Shown here one piece after another: positions 42,932 to 54,572 of a stretch of 64,000 nt of DNA. A program made the translations under genes and the position numbers. Within the stretch, counting starts at the first letter, position 1. Every line of letters starts with the position of its first letter. Where the stretch lies: the NCBI GenBank assembly GCA_033032865.1, contig JAWHQI010000064.1, forward strand, positions 5,766,001-5,830,000. The letters are read 5' to 3'. This DNA is from Dactylorhiza incarnata. Its lineage: Eukaryota > Streptophyta > Magnoliopsida > Asparagales > Orchidaceae. A model generated the notes under the pieces. It worked only from the letters and a program-made list of their open reading frames with translations. It was not told the DNA's origin and did not search any database.

Positions 42932-44525
42932 TGATGCGCAAATCTTAGCACACCGCTATAGGCGGTAGCAAGACTGTGGCACGAAACAACAGTGTACCGA
43001 TCGTTCAAGTAATATAAAATATGGGAGTGAATCCCAAAGTATCGATCTCGAAGGAACACAGTAAGGTGGAGTTTACTATTGAGAAAGGACTTGAGATTGA
43101 AGTCCTTAAGTCGGATGGAATGCGGGAGAGTTGATTTGACTTTTGGAAAATAAAAGAAAATACTACAACTACTCCTATGCAATGTCGCTATGCAATGCTT
43201 CGCTTGGCGGGATGGAGACTAGGCAGGCCTTGAGCGCACTGCATCGCAAGGGTGGATGGACGAGTAGGCAAGCGGAATCGAACTGTGCAGGCCTTGAGCG
43301 CGCTGCTTCGTTAGGCGAATGGATTACACGGGCCGCTATGCCACGCTTCACTAGGCGGATGGGCGAGTAGGCATGCAGAGTGAGGGTCGCAAGCACCTCT
43401 TCGACAAGCACGCCACTAGCAATTGCTAGTGCGGCATACGAACCTAATGGATGGAGTGGTGGATGACGTGGTGGTGCATCTCATATACACAGATAACCAA
43501 ATGGTTTCATAGAAATATGAAATAAACATTGCAATTAAAGATCATTGTGCATATTATCCAAAAATACAGGAATCTACCCTACAATATCATTACAATATGT
43601 AAGAGAGTAATAAATCGATCGAATCCGAAGGCTCGTTGGGATTCACGGTTGGAATCGCAAGGTTGTCAATCCGCGTCCAAGCTCGGTCCAAAACTACGTC
43701 CGGGGTAGAGAAGGCTGTCACTACCTTCCAATGGACCCGTCTTCTTCGTGTCACTATCCGCTCGGCTTCAATACATGGCTCCCAATCTTGACAATGAAAT
43801 CTGGGTGGAGATCCTTCCTATTGAAGCTTGTGGATGACGAAGATGGCCGAGGTGATCTCCGGGCTCAAGATAGGCATGAAGAATAGTCCCGGAGCACCTC
43901 CTGGTGGTGGAGGATGATGCAGGGGGCGGAAGAGGCGAACAGGGCTCGAAAACGGCGGAGCTGGAATGTCCTCCGACCTAATTTCACGGCCTGTATATTT
44001 ATAGGAAACAGGGCGCATGATCAGTGGCGCACGACCAGTGGTCGTGCGCACTGGAAGTTGGTGATCGTGCGCACTGTGCCCGAAAACCTGCAAGACAAAA
44101 CTGCAGAAAATAATAAAGCGCATGATCGAACGCACGACCGTGTGTAACAACGCACGACCAAATTCAGAAAGCAACTTTGGGCTGCAAATGATTGCGCACG
44201 ATCAGTGACGCACGATCAGTGGTCGTGCGCAGTATAACCAGTGATCGTGCGTTGTGTTCCTGTACAGATTTGTACTGGGAACACCTGCACGACCCCTGTC
44301 CAGCATAACACTAATCAAAACCACTGAAAATGGCACAAAACACGGCATGAAAGACAGTAAAGAAGATAAACAAGAAAATACACCAAGAACGGGCCTAGAA
44401 GTGCATTTAGCGTGGAATAATAGACGGTTATTAAATATGAACGAAAATATGTATAAAGTGTAGTGCATAGACTAGATAATCGGCCTAGATGAGTCCAAAA
44501 ATGTGTATATAATTGAGACTCATCA
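42932..44525 (-). repeat. E: distal (3') LTR
   Basis: Matches 47728-49322. TATA box on minus (TATAAATATA, within 43991-44003). Palindromes built on GCGCACGACC-AGTGGTCGTGCGC-type dyads at 44015-44260 lie just upstream of it in the sense direction. Frames such as 43818-44174 on minus are LTR sequence. Confidence 0.88.
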
Positions 44526-46261
44526 CACCCCCAGACTTACCTATTTGCGCGTCCCGAGCAAACAAATCCGGCGGAGTAGGAAAAGCATAGCTAGCCAAAA
44601 AATTACAAACATGGAATAGAATGCGAAGTTGCATACAAGTGTGCATAGAAGTTCATTAGAAGAAGTTTCAACATATGCTAGCTATTTTATAAAAGTGTAA
44701 ATGCGTAAAAAGAAAATTTTTTTACTCAAAAATGGAATATTGGTGAATCTCATGGTCACGCGTAGTACGAAAGTAAGCAAGTCGCGAAGGTGAATGTTAC
44801 CCAAGACCGGAACTTGGAATTATCTCCGTTGAAATCCATCAACGTCGAGAACCATAAGCTCGCCCTGTCACACTCTCTCCACGACGCTAGTGAACTCACA
44901 AGATGAATCAATAGGACTTTGGGTTTACACGAGGCTTAGGTTACGGTTTGGAATGCAAAGATAAACGTGAAGGCTAATTGCAACCCAAATGAGCTCACAA
45001 AAGTGCTAAATCATAGCAGCCCCCAATAAAACACGTGCAACACACCCCCAGACTTGACTTTGAAACCGGGTGTGCACACGGCCTACAACAATCAATACTA
45101 TTTAGATGTTTCAATTAAAACGCTGGGGATATAAATCTATTTTTTTACTTTACTCTTCTTTTTCTTTTCTTTTCATCCCCATATATAATAGCACAATTTT
45201 CAGCACATAGACATTTTTAAAACTTCCACATCAACACAGAAGTTTCGCATCACCGCACCGCATTGGAAAATTACAATTCATAAATGCTCTTAGCTAAATT
45301 TTGGTTGCGATAATAGGATTAGCTTTTAGGCCTTGGTGAAGTATGGTGGATCTGAACCAAAAGATCGGGTAGGCACAAAATAGGCTAGCAATGGTTAGTG
45401 TATAGGAAAGGTAAAACAAAGCTCAAGCTTGCCAAAAAGATGGCCTACGTCACGCTCAACTTGCAAATCATTCGCACCCATGCTTCGATAGTCGCTTGGG
45501 GCAAGTTCTTAGCCCCCGAGAAAGGTAATCCTTCCTCCCGACTCGAGCAACACGAACCTCATGCTCGCCTACACACAATACCACGCTGCCACTAGATTCA
45601 ACCACATTCACCATTTTGAGTAAAATAAATTAAAATCTACGCAAATCTACTAATTATAAATTAGAAGCATAAATATAAACTAATTCTACTCAAATTCCTA
45701 AGCAAAACACGCGTACTCAACTAGAGCACTGCAGGAGTCAACATTCCACTCCATCTTGCAATTAATTTGGCTAATACAGCAATTTCTATATCATAACCAA
45801 GAATTGAGTATACAGGAGCATACAAACAAGCGAGTGCGCGCTAAAGTGGGTGCTGTGAAGTGCAATGAAAATGAACAAAAACTTAAATAGAAGCTTCTAG
45901 TATGCTGTGCAGTAGAGCACGTGAGCGGGTAAACAAAACTACTCTCCCCCAGACTTAAACTAAACAATCTAATGCCAAATATGACTATAAAATTCAGAAT
46001 AAAGCTAAGGAAAGAGAGTACCCAATGCTCAGCAAGTGAGCATACCAGAAGTTTGGCGTGTGAATCAAGACAAAGCTGCAGCGTCAGCCATCCAGAAGAA
46101 GGACCTGCAGGGGTCAGCTCCGCAAAAACAAAAGAAAATATACAAACTAAAATAAAGTAAAACTAACTAAACAAACTAGATAAACTGAAATTGCAAGAAA
46201 AGTAAGATAACTACTGGGGTTATTGTCCTCCTAGCATGACTTATTCAACTTTAAAGCAGTT
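44526..46261 (-). other. E: non-coding interior
   Basis: No gene seen. It begins at the plus-strand CACCCCCAGACTTACC, the complement of the polypurine tract, and is AT-rich throughout. Confidence 0.5.
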
Positions 46262-47511
46262 CTAGCTAATGGGTCTATGCAAAAGGAAATGTACAGGTAA
46301 CTGTTCTAATATGCGTGTCGGTAGCGGGTACCGATACGGCGACAGAACAGTTACTCCCCTACCTAAATAATAATACCTGCTTAACACATGTAGAGGAAAT
46401 AGGAAGTAAGAAGAGGAGGAAGGCTGGTCCTCACTCGTCTCACCACAAAATAAATCCTTGCCCAGCAAGGTATCGTCTTCAGGGAGGCAGCAGGAGGAGA
46501 AGGCAATGAGTGGAGCTTCCTCTACGGAGGGGGGATCAACCTCCTCACGTAAGAGAATGCTCTCATCATTAACTTTAGCATCATGCTCCAAGTCCTCCTG
46601 GAGTACCTGTGAAGACTCAACTTGCACAGGCTTAGATAGAGAAAGGGGATCAAGATATAAACAAGAAGAAAAACTTAAATAAAAATCAAGCGGGGGGGGG
46701 GGGGGGGTGGTCCCAGTCTCACTTCCGTCAGGTTGGGGAAGTAAAATAATGTTTGCATTTTCATCAATGCTACAAGGTTCGGCGGGATCAACAGTGGCCA
46801 TGCCCAAGAGTTGGACTTCCTCCACCGGTGCTGAGGAAAGCTCCTCTTCACCTAGAAGGTTGTCCTCCTCCATTGGAGCAGGCATAACACATAGATCGCC
46901 AGCCTCATCCTGCGACACATCCTCAACAATGTCGTCAGAGACGAATGTAGTATGCACAACAGGGGGAGTAATAGTGCTTGGATAAATGTCAAGCACCGAT
47001 TCCTCACAAAGAATTGAATCAACACATGGTGATATATGCACAGGGGAGATGGGCTCAGCCATGTCAGAGCCTAGATCAGCCACACATCTGGTGACTGTGT
47101 CCACATCATACCCTTCAAAGCTTGAAGGTGAAATGGGCACATAACCAGATGTTGAAGGTGTGCTGCCAGAAGTAGGAGTCGGGACGATCCGGATATCCGG
47201 CTCGTCATCCTCGTCCAATTGTCGATGGAATGCAGCACAATCCTTCAAGGCATGATTCGTGCTCTGACAAAACAAGCACTACCTTGCGGGCTTCTTTAGC
47301 ACAGCAGGTGCTGAGGCCGAAAAGAAGTATGCGGTAAAGGCTCGGCAGAATAGCCATAGGACTTACGCGCACCATATGGAGTACCAGACGAAGTCAGTGC
47401 TCCATATGCTGGGCCTTGAGTGCTAGGGCTATTATCTCCCTTTGGACATCTATCACTAGCGTGAGAAATATCTCCACACCAACGACATCGAATATTAAAT
47501 GAAGCCCACAT
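46262..47511 (-). pseudogene. E: gag C-terminus-like gene with two zinc knuckles and acidic domain
   Basis: The minus-strand start at 47511 (MWASFNIRCRWCGDIS) gives a first CCHC-type knuckle CRWCGDISHASDRC. A frame change and a TAG lie around 47290-47320. The second knuckle CLFCQSTNHALKDC leads into 337 open codons of very acidic, Ser/Pro-rich sequence (repeats such as LLGEEELSSAPVEEV). A poly-G tract at 46691-46708 encodes a Pro run. Only the RNA-binding end of gag is left; capsid and pol are absent. The upstream sequence to the primer site is non-coding. Probable role: RNA binding or packaging for the element. The acidic part has no recognised function. Confidence 0.6.
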
Positions 47512-47703
47512 AATGTGAAGATAAAATGATTCAAAATAAAAACACTATTGTGCAAAATACTACACCTAACAAAAATTTACTAGAGCAACCTAATATAAAC
47601 AGTAAAACAGGATAAGAAGAAATAAAACAAAAAGGATGCAATACACAAATGGAAGGGCTTAAATCTCAGATTCTCCCTCTCTAGAAAACTCACATGTCTG
47701 TGT

Positions 47704-47721
47704 TCCCCGGCAACGGCGCCA
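47704..47721 (-). other. E: primer binding site (tRNA-Asp)
   Basis: On minus, TGGCGCCGTTGCCGGGGA is exactly complementary to the 3' 18 nt of plant tRNA-Asp, 6 bp after the LTR end. Confidence 0.88.
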
Positions 47722-47727
47722 AAAACT

Positions 47728-49322
47728 TGATGCGCAAATCTTAGCACACCGTTATAGGCGGTAGCAAGACTGTGACACGAAACGGCAGTGTACCGATCAT
47801 TCAAGTAATATAAAATGTGGGAGTGAATACCCAAGTATCGATCTCGAAGGAACACAGTAAGGTGGAGTTTACTATTGAGAAAGGACTTGAGATTGAAGTC
47901 CTTAAGTCGGATGGAATGCGGGAGAGTTGATTTGGCTTTTGGAAAATAAAAGAAAATACTACAACTACTCTTATGCAATGCCGCTATGCAATGCTTCGCT
48001 TGGCGGGATGGAGACTAGGCAGGCCTTGAGCGCACTGCGTCGCAAGGGCGGATGGACGAGTAGGCAAGCGGAATTGAACTGTGCAGGCCTTGAGCGCGCT
48101 GCTTCGTTATGCGAATGGATTACACGGGCCGCTATGCCACGCTTCACTAGGCGGATGGGCGAGTAGGCATGCGGAGTGAGGGTCGCAAGCACCTCGTCGA
48201 CAAGCACGCCACTAGCAATTGCTAGTGCGGCATACGAACCTAATGGATGGAGTGGTCGATGACGTGGTGGAGCATCTCATATACACAAATAACCAAATGG
48301 TTTCATAGAAATATGAAATAAACATTGCAATTAAAGATCATTGTGCATATCATCCAAAAATACAAGAATCTACCCTACAATATCATTACAATATGTAAGA
48401 CAGTAAGAAATCGACCGAATCCGAAGGCTCGTTGGGATTCACGGTTGGAATCGCAAGGTTGTCAATCCGCATCCAAACTCGGTCCACAACTACGTCCGGG
48501 GTAGAGAAGGTTGTCACTACCTTCCCATGGACCCGTCTTCTTCGTGTCACTATCCGCTCGGCTTCAATACATGGCTCCCAATATTGACAATGAAATCTGG
48601 GCGGAGATCCTTCCTATTGAAGCTTGTGGATGACGGAGATGGCCGAGGTGATCTCCGGGCTCAAGATAGGCGTGAAGAATAGTCCCGGAGCACCTCCTGG
48701 TGGTGGAGGATGATGCAGGGGGCGGAAGAGGCGAACAGGGCTCGAAAACGGCGGAGCTGGAATGTCCTCCGACCTAATTTCGCGGGCTGTATATTTATAG
48801 GAAACAGGGCGCACGATCAGTGGCGCACGACCAGTGGTCGTGCGCACTGGAAGTTGGTGATCGTGCGCACTGTGCCCGAAAACCTGCAAGACAAAACTGC
48901 AGAAAATAATAAAGTGCACGATCGAACGCACGACCGTGCGTAACAACACATGACCAAATTCAGAAAGCAACTTTGGGCTGCAAATGAATGCGCACGATCA
49001 GCGGCGCACGATCAGTGGTCATGCGCAGTATAACCAGTGATCGTGCGCAGTGTTCCTGTACAGATTTGTACCGGGAACACCTGCACGACCCCTGTTCCAG
49101 CATAACACTAATCAAAACCACTGAAAGTGGCACAAAACACAGCATGAAAGACAGTAAAGAAGATAAACAAGAAAATACACCAAGAACGGGCCTAGAAGTG
49201 CACTTAACGTGGAATAATAGACGGTTATTAAATATGAACGAAAACATGTATAATGTGTAGTGCATAGACTAGATAATCGGCCTAGATGAGTCCAAAAATG
49301 TGTATATAATTGGGACTCATCA
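47728..49322 (-). repeat. E: proximal (5') LTR
   Basis: Pairs with 42932-44525. TATA at 48790-48799 (minus) and GCGCACGACC palindromes at 48810-49050. Confidence 0.88.
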
Positions 49323-49329
49323 AAATTCG

Positions 49330-49740
49330 AATAATCTTTCTGTAAAATCTCTCTGAGATCTGAGGTAGAGTTCTCTGAGAACTTGAGATAGGGCTCTTGT
49401 TGAAGTACTTATTGTAGGGATTTTGTTGAAGGTCTGAGGTAGGGTTCCTATTGAGGACCTGAGGTATGATTCATTTGTTGAATATGAGTGTAGAGCTCTT
49501 GTTGAAAGCATGAGGTAGGGTTCCTATAATGGACGTGAGGTAGGATTCATTTGTTGAAGCTAAGTGTAGGGCTCTTGTTAAATATTTTAGTGTAAGGCTC
49601 TTGTAGAAGGCCTGAGGTAGGGTTCCTGTTGAGGACATGAGGTAGGACTCATCTATTGAATCTGAGTGTAGGACTTTGTCTAGAAGTCTGAGGTAGTGAA
49701 CTAGGTTTGGTCCTGAGGTAAGAGTCAAGGACTCTGAGTT
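49330..49740 (+). repeat. D: minisatellite in the LTR right part
   Basis: About six degenerate copies of a roughly 60-bp unit containing TGAGGTAGGGTTCCTATTGA and AGTGTAGGGCTCTTGTTGAA. Minus-strand Thr/Leu-rich frames here are artefacts. Confidence 0.7.
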
Positions 49741-49986
49741 GTAAGATCTGTGAAGGATATCTGAGATTTGGAGAAGTTTGCTGAGACTAGCACATTACTA
49801 GATAGGCGCATGAGAAAAGTGGATGTACCCATATTGGGGAACCACTATAAATTTTGTGTTTTTTGTGCTGTGATTATTTTCTGATTGCTTGTATTTCTTT
49901 GTTTATAAAGAAAAAGTCAAAAACAACCCAAAATCCTACTCAACCTCCCCCCCCTTTAGGTGGTAGATCCCCGTTCTTTCATAATT

Positions 49987-50692
49987 AAAACACCACGACC
50001 TCGTTAAAGAGAGCTAAGAATTAAGCATCACAAAAATATTTCTTATGCAAAGTAATAAGTGTACAACCCTCATTCTCCGAAGGTGGGCCCATTCAAAGCC
50101 ACATAGGCAAAAGTCAAAGTCAAAAGGTCAACAGAGAAGTCAATAGCTCAAGACACCAAGACAAAGTCGGCCTAGAAGAGCTCGTCGAACACCGGAGCAG
50201 TAGAAGACCTGGGCGAGTATTGGCCCGGCATGTGCGAGCATCACCCAATACTCGCCAGATGGGTGACTATGGCTTAATGCTCACCGAGTATCCCATTGTC
50301 GCCAGGCAGGGGCTGGGCTATAAAACCCCCCTACCCCTTGGTTTTCCTATAAATAGGACCCCAGGGGTACTTGGATTGGCACGGAAACTTGAGCTCTTGA
50401 AACTCAGCTCTTGCATTCTGGAACCTGTCGCACTTGGCCGTTACTCCCAGTTCCTATCCAAGTCGGTGCCTTCCTCGTACCCTGCTCGGCCATTTTTGGT
50501 TGTGGAGGGGAAGTCTCTTTTGAGCTTCTGGGTACGTGGTGGGACCTCCCTGCGGTGGCACCTGGGGTCCTGTTTGTTGCTCTTCTAGCTTCCTCATAGT
50601 TGCCCGCCAAGCCATCTCTTCGAGCCGCTTGGCAAGTAGTCTCCGACTGCATTAGTCCGAATTTTGGAGCCGGGATTTTCCAGGCTTCAACA
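49987..50692 (+). repeat. F: part of the 5' LTR of a Tat-like gypsy element
   Basis: Ends CTTCAACA at 50692, followed by TTTGGTGCGGTGAGCG, a primer-site-like start that I cannot assign to a tRNA. TATA candidates are TATAAAA at 50319 and TATAAATA at 50348. Upstream is an inverted repeat GGCGAGTATTGG (50212-50223) / CCAATACTCGCC (50245-50256). The left border is not resolved; solo LTR D interrupts this zone at 41279-49981. Confidence 0.5.
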
Positions 50693-50750
50693 CTTTGGTG
50701 CGGTGAGCGTGGACCGTAGCTAGAGAAAGAAAGCTTAGTGGGAAGAAAAG

Positions 50751-52175
50751 ATGGTGGTAGTAGGTGACCAGGAGGAGGTTGTTGGCAACTCGGTCGGCGG
50801 TGGCGGGTTCGTGACGTTGGCGACTTTTGAGGAGTTCTCAAGGCGAATGGAAGGAACACTTCGAGCAGTTCTTCAAACTCACATAGAGGGAACAACGACT
50901 TCACCTCATCGCCCGGTTGTGATCGAAGAAGGTGCTCCCTCCAGGAGAGCAGGGAAGGATCATGTAGAAGAGCCCGAGCAACCAAGGAAGTCACAGTTCT
51001 GCCCGCAAAACTCGCAAGGTGCTTGCGGGGTCTGGTTTCGAAGAGAGGAGGAGCAGGCGAGATATTACGGTGCTCACCCTTATAACGAGTATGGAGGCGG
51101 TGCTCGCCCCTACAACGAGTACGGAGGTGGTGCTCTCCCCTATAGCGAGTATGGAGGGGATACTCGCCAGATGGATGATCATCGCCAGATTGGGGGGAGG
51201 AGTCCCTTCTGTGAGGAGATCATCGCCGCGCCAGTACCGGAGGGGTTCAGGGATCCCTCAATGAATTACTACTCGGGGAGGGAGGACCCTATCCGACACA
51301 TCCAATGGTTTGAGGACGTCGCCTCCATCTGGACCATGTCTGACGCCTTTAAATGTAGGCTATTCGCGATCTCCCTCCGAAGGAAGGCAAGGGACTGGTT
51401 CCACCAGTTTCTGGAGGGTTCCATCTACCGCTTTGAAGACCTTTGCCGGGGGCTGACGATGCGGTTCGCCACGACAAAGAAGTTGAAGAAGGAGGCTACG
51501 GCCCTTTTCCATCTAACACAGGGAGCAAAAGAAACGTTGGGGGACTACATCGACCGCTTCCAAGAGGAGGTGTTGCACATCCAAGAGGTGGATGGTCGCA
51601 CCTTGCAGCTGGCCCTAACTTTCGGTCTTCGGGAGGGGCTCTTCAAGCTGGAGATCGGTAGGATCCCTCCATACTCCTACGACAATCTCATCGAAAGAGC
51701 CAACCAGTTTGTCCAGGGTGAGGTTTCCAACCGCGGCTTCCTAGCCAGGCTCACCCGAGTGACCAAGGAGGAGGAGGATGAGGAGGAGGCGAAAACCCCT
51801 GAGAAGAAGAAAAAGGAAGAGCCTAGGAAGGCGGAGAAAAGGAAGACGGAAGAGAAGAGGAGGGAGGAGAGAAAGAAGGAGGAGCCAAAAAGGCACGATG
51901 AGAGGAGACTCATCATGGCACCGGAGCGTCGGGAGGAAGAGAGACGATACCAGGTCCCCACTAACCGACCGCCTTGGAGGCCGGCTAGAGGACCCCAGCG
52001 TAGGGATCTGGAGAGATCCCGAGAGAGAAGGCATCACGATCAACCGGAAAGGCGCCAGGAAAGAAGAAGAGAAGAGGCCATGGCGATAGACAGGCGTGGC
52101 AACCAACAAGGAAAGAAGAAACGGAGGAAGACGCATCGGGAAGAGGAGATCCCCCTCTTTTGTGATCTGCATTAG
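50751..52175 (+). pseudogene. gag: F: gag of a Tat-like gypsy element
   Basis: 474 codons to TAG 52173-52175. Near residues 105-140 there are three PY(N/S)EYGG repeats. The Retrotrans_gag domain follows: DPIRHIQWFEDVASIWTMSD, KARDWFHQF, and a C-terminal part ending DNLIERANQFVQGE. A long Glu/Lys/Arg-rich linker (about 345-460) comes next. The stop falls inside a CxxH-x-GHxTxxC knuckle (CDLH before it, GHGTMAC after it), so it is a nonsense mutation in an originally continuous gag-pol frame. Confidence 0.85.
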
Positions 52176-53225
52176 GTAGCAGGTCACGGGACGATGGCTT
52201 GCCCAGATTTTTGGGAAGCCCGTCGGAGGTTGACAACATGAGAGGCAGGAGGGGAACTTCCGAGGAATGAAGCCCCTGTCGAGCCGCCGACAGTTCAAGT
52301 CGTCGGTCGAAGGAGGAACGAGGATCGAGTCGACCATGGAGGTCGAGGAGAGGTGGCTCAAGGAGGCAGAGGAGTGGGAGTGATCCACCGGGGTGCAGGG
52401 CTGGGATCTTCCCACAAGTTAAGTCTCCATCAAATCTATCGGAAGAGTGTCACCTCAACCTCGCAGGCACCGCCCCCGTTGGAGGAGATCACCTTCTCCG
52501 AAGAAGACATGTTAGGGAATGAGAACCCCTTCCATGATGCCCTCGTTGTCCAAGCAGCCGTGGAAGACTTCACCGTGGATCGAATCCTCGTCGATAACGG
52601 TAGCTCCGTGAATGTCATCTTTAAGAAGATGTTTGACAGATTGGGAGTCGGAGCAGAAAGAGTTCGAGCATCGGATGGACCCCTCTTTGGCTTCTCCGGA
52701 GAGCAGCAGGAGGTGGAGAGAGGAGTAGATCTCCTCATAGCGCTCGGTGGCACTCCGCTTACCAGCCGCTTCATCATTGTAGATGCCCCGAGCTGTTACA
52801 AGGCCATCTTCGGAAGGCCGCTTCTCAACACTTTCAAGGCCGTTCCATCCTCCTACCATCAGTGCTTGAAGTACTGCCAGGGAGACGTTCAGGTGAGGAT
52901 CAGGAGCGATCCAAGAGCCGCCCGCGAGTGTTACCTCAACGCCGTCAGCAGTATCAGATGGATGGCCGAAGCCGAGGAATTCGAGAAGATGCTGGGGAGC
53001 ACTGCCAAGCTGGAGGCATCCGAGGAGATAGAAGAAATCGAGGTACTCTACGCTGCAGGAGTACCTGGGTTGCTGAAGATCGGAGGATCGCTGAAGGTCA
53101 ACGAGAAGATGGAGATGGCGACGTGCCTGCAGGAGAACGTTGATATCTTTGCTTGGAGTGCAACCGAGATGCCGGGAATCGATCCAGAGGTTGACTGCCA
53201 TCATCTCAACCTGGACCCGAGCTAA
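52176..53225 (+). pseudogene. pol: F: knuckle end and aspartic protease region
   Basis: Same frame as gag, with a second stop (TGA) at 52239-52241. From 52353 it is open for 290 codons. The protease core is VDRILVDNGSSVNVIF (catalytic D-x-G, here DNGSS), then PLFGFSGEQQ and FIIVDAPSCYKAIFGRPLL. It ends DVDIFAWSATEMPGIDP-type sequence leading into RT. TAA at 53223 coincides with a frame change to the RT frame. Confidence 0.83.
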
Positions 53226-54572
53226 ACCCGTCCGCCAGAAGAAGAGGTCCAGTGCCACCATGCTGGCTGAACCTATCCGAGAGGAAGTAAAGAAACTGCT
53301 GGATGCAGGTTTTGTATCCGAGATCCAGTATCCAGGCTGGGTCTCAAATGTTGTAATGGTTAAGAAGAGTGGAGGGGGCTGGAGAATGTGTGTAGATTTT
53401 TCATTGATGAATAAAAGCTGCCCCAAGGATTGTTATCCCTTGCCTCAGATCGACGCGCTGGTTGATTCAGCCGTCGGTTTTTCTGTGATGAGTTTTCTTG
53501 ATGCATTTTTAGGATACCACCAGATCTGGATGCATCCCCCTGATTGTTGTAATGTGTCCTTCATCACGGGTGATGGATGCTACAGCTATAGGATGGTTCC
53601 TTTAGGCTTGAAGAACGTTGGGGCCACCTACCAGCGAATGATGGACCACGTGTTCAAGGGGCAGAAGGGGAGGAACCTGGAGGTGTACGTAGACGGCCTC
53701 TTAGTAAAAAGCAAGAGCGCCCGAGAACATGTGGTCGATCTGGTGGAGACCTTCGCAACGCTCAGGAAGTTCAAAATGTGGCTCAATCCGGCGAAATGAA
53801 TATTCGGGGCTGGAAGAGGTAAATTCCTGGGACATATCATCACCCCGGGGGGAGTGGAGCCGAACCCTGACAAGGTCAAGGCAATCCTGGAGATGACCTC
53901 GCCAAAAACCATGAAAGAGGTTCAAAGGTTGACAGGAAGGTTAGCAGGTCTTAGCCGCTTTCTGTCTAAGGCAGGAGAGAAGTGCTCTCCCTTTTTCAAA
54001 ATGCTCCGTAAGAGCGAGAACTTTATATGGACCGACGAATGCGAGAAGGCGTTCGATAGGCTGAAGGAGCAGCTGACTCAAACACCTCTCCTTCAGAGCC
54101 CGAAAGAAGGTGAAGACCTACTCATCTACTTGGGAGTAGGGGTGGAAGCGGTAAGTTCCGTACTGGTACAGGAAGAAGGAAGGAAGCAGCTCCCCATTTA
54201 TTACGTTAGCCAGGTGCTCAAGAAGGCGGAGCTGAAGTATCCAATCTTGGAGAAGCTCGCTTTCGCCTTGGTGGTGTCGCCGCGAAAGCTCCAGCCTTAT
54301 TTCCAAGCTCACTCCATCCGGGACGTGACTGACCATCCTCTCCGAAATATCTTGGAAGGGGTGGAGCATTCAGGGAGGCTGGCGAAATGGTCGGTTGAAC
54401 TCAGTGAGTTCGACATTTCATTCTCACCTCGGGTGGCAATCAAAGCACAGGCGGTAGCTGATTTCCTGGCCGACTTCTCAGTGGAAGCAGAGCCAGGGGA
54501 AGAAGTTTTCACTCCCATTCCTTGGAGGATGTTCGTGGACGGAGCTTCGGGCAAAAACTCTGTGGGAGTGGG
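53226..54572 (+). pseudogene. pol: F: reverse transcriptase and RNase H, interrupted by C
   Basis: RT motifs: WVSNVVMVKKSGGGWRMCVD, SFLDAFLGYHQI, MVPLGLKNVGATYQRMMD and VYVDGLLVKS. The catalytic Y-V-D-D box reads Y-V-D-G, so activity is lost. TGA at 53797-53799 interrupts the frame, which stays open on both sides. After it come the connection domain (VQRLTGRLAGLSRFL, FIWTDECEKAFDRLK) and the first residues of a second, archaeal-type RNase H (WRMFVDGASGKN). Element C then splits the gene at GTGGG, and reading resumes in register at 63183. Confidence 0.87.

Larger units (their letters stand above)
42932..49322 (-). mobile_element. E: non-autonomous gypsy element (LARD-like), nested in D
   Basis: TSD AAATT at 42927-42931 and 49323-49327. 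LTRs of 1,594 and 1,595 bp are highly similar. Sense is on the minus strand: LTR TGATGAGTC...GCGCATCA, then a tRNA-Asp primer site, and a GTCTGGGGGTG tract before the distal LTR. The 3.2-kb interior encodes only zinc knuckles and an acidic protein. This fits Athila/Tat-related large retrotransposon derivatives that depend on a helper. Confidence 0.87.
41279..49981 (+). mobile_element. D: solo LTR of a Sirevirus-like element, split by E
   Basis: TGTTGGGAATATTG at the left and CCCGTTCTTTCA at the right, with TSD TAATT at 41274-41278 and 49982-49986. Without element E it is about 2.3 kb (41279-42931 plus 49328-49981). A TATA box TATAAATA is at 42597-42604. The right end has TTGGGGAACCACTATAAATT and ACCTCCCCCCCC, close to A's LTR end. 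No internal region or primer site is found, so it is a solo LTR left by recombination. Repeats of ATCGTCGTGACGAGATGAA type fill 41480-42490. Confidence 0.75.

Noticed and set aside
43143..44468. Several 70-118 residue frames in E's LTRs on both strands
   Set aside because: Duplicated at 47927-49265, overlapping and antisense to each other, without recognisable domains.
47704..47721. Plus-strand match to the 3' end of tRNA-Asp
   Set aside because: Only 18 nt, with no tRNA body upstream. Its position next to the LTR shows it is a primer binding site.
50404..53426. Long minus-strand frames opposite F's gag and protease (196, 224 and 304 residues)
   Set aside because: Shadows of GC-rich coding sequence. 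The plus strand has clear gag, protease and RT motifs.
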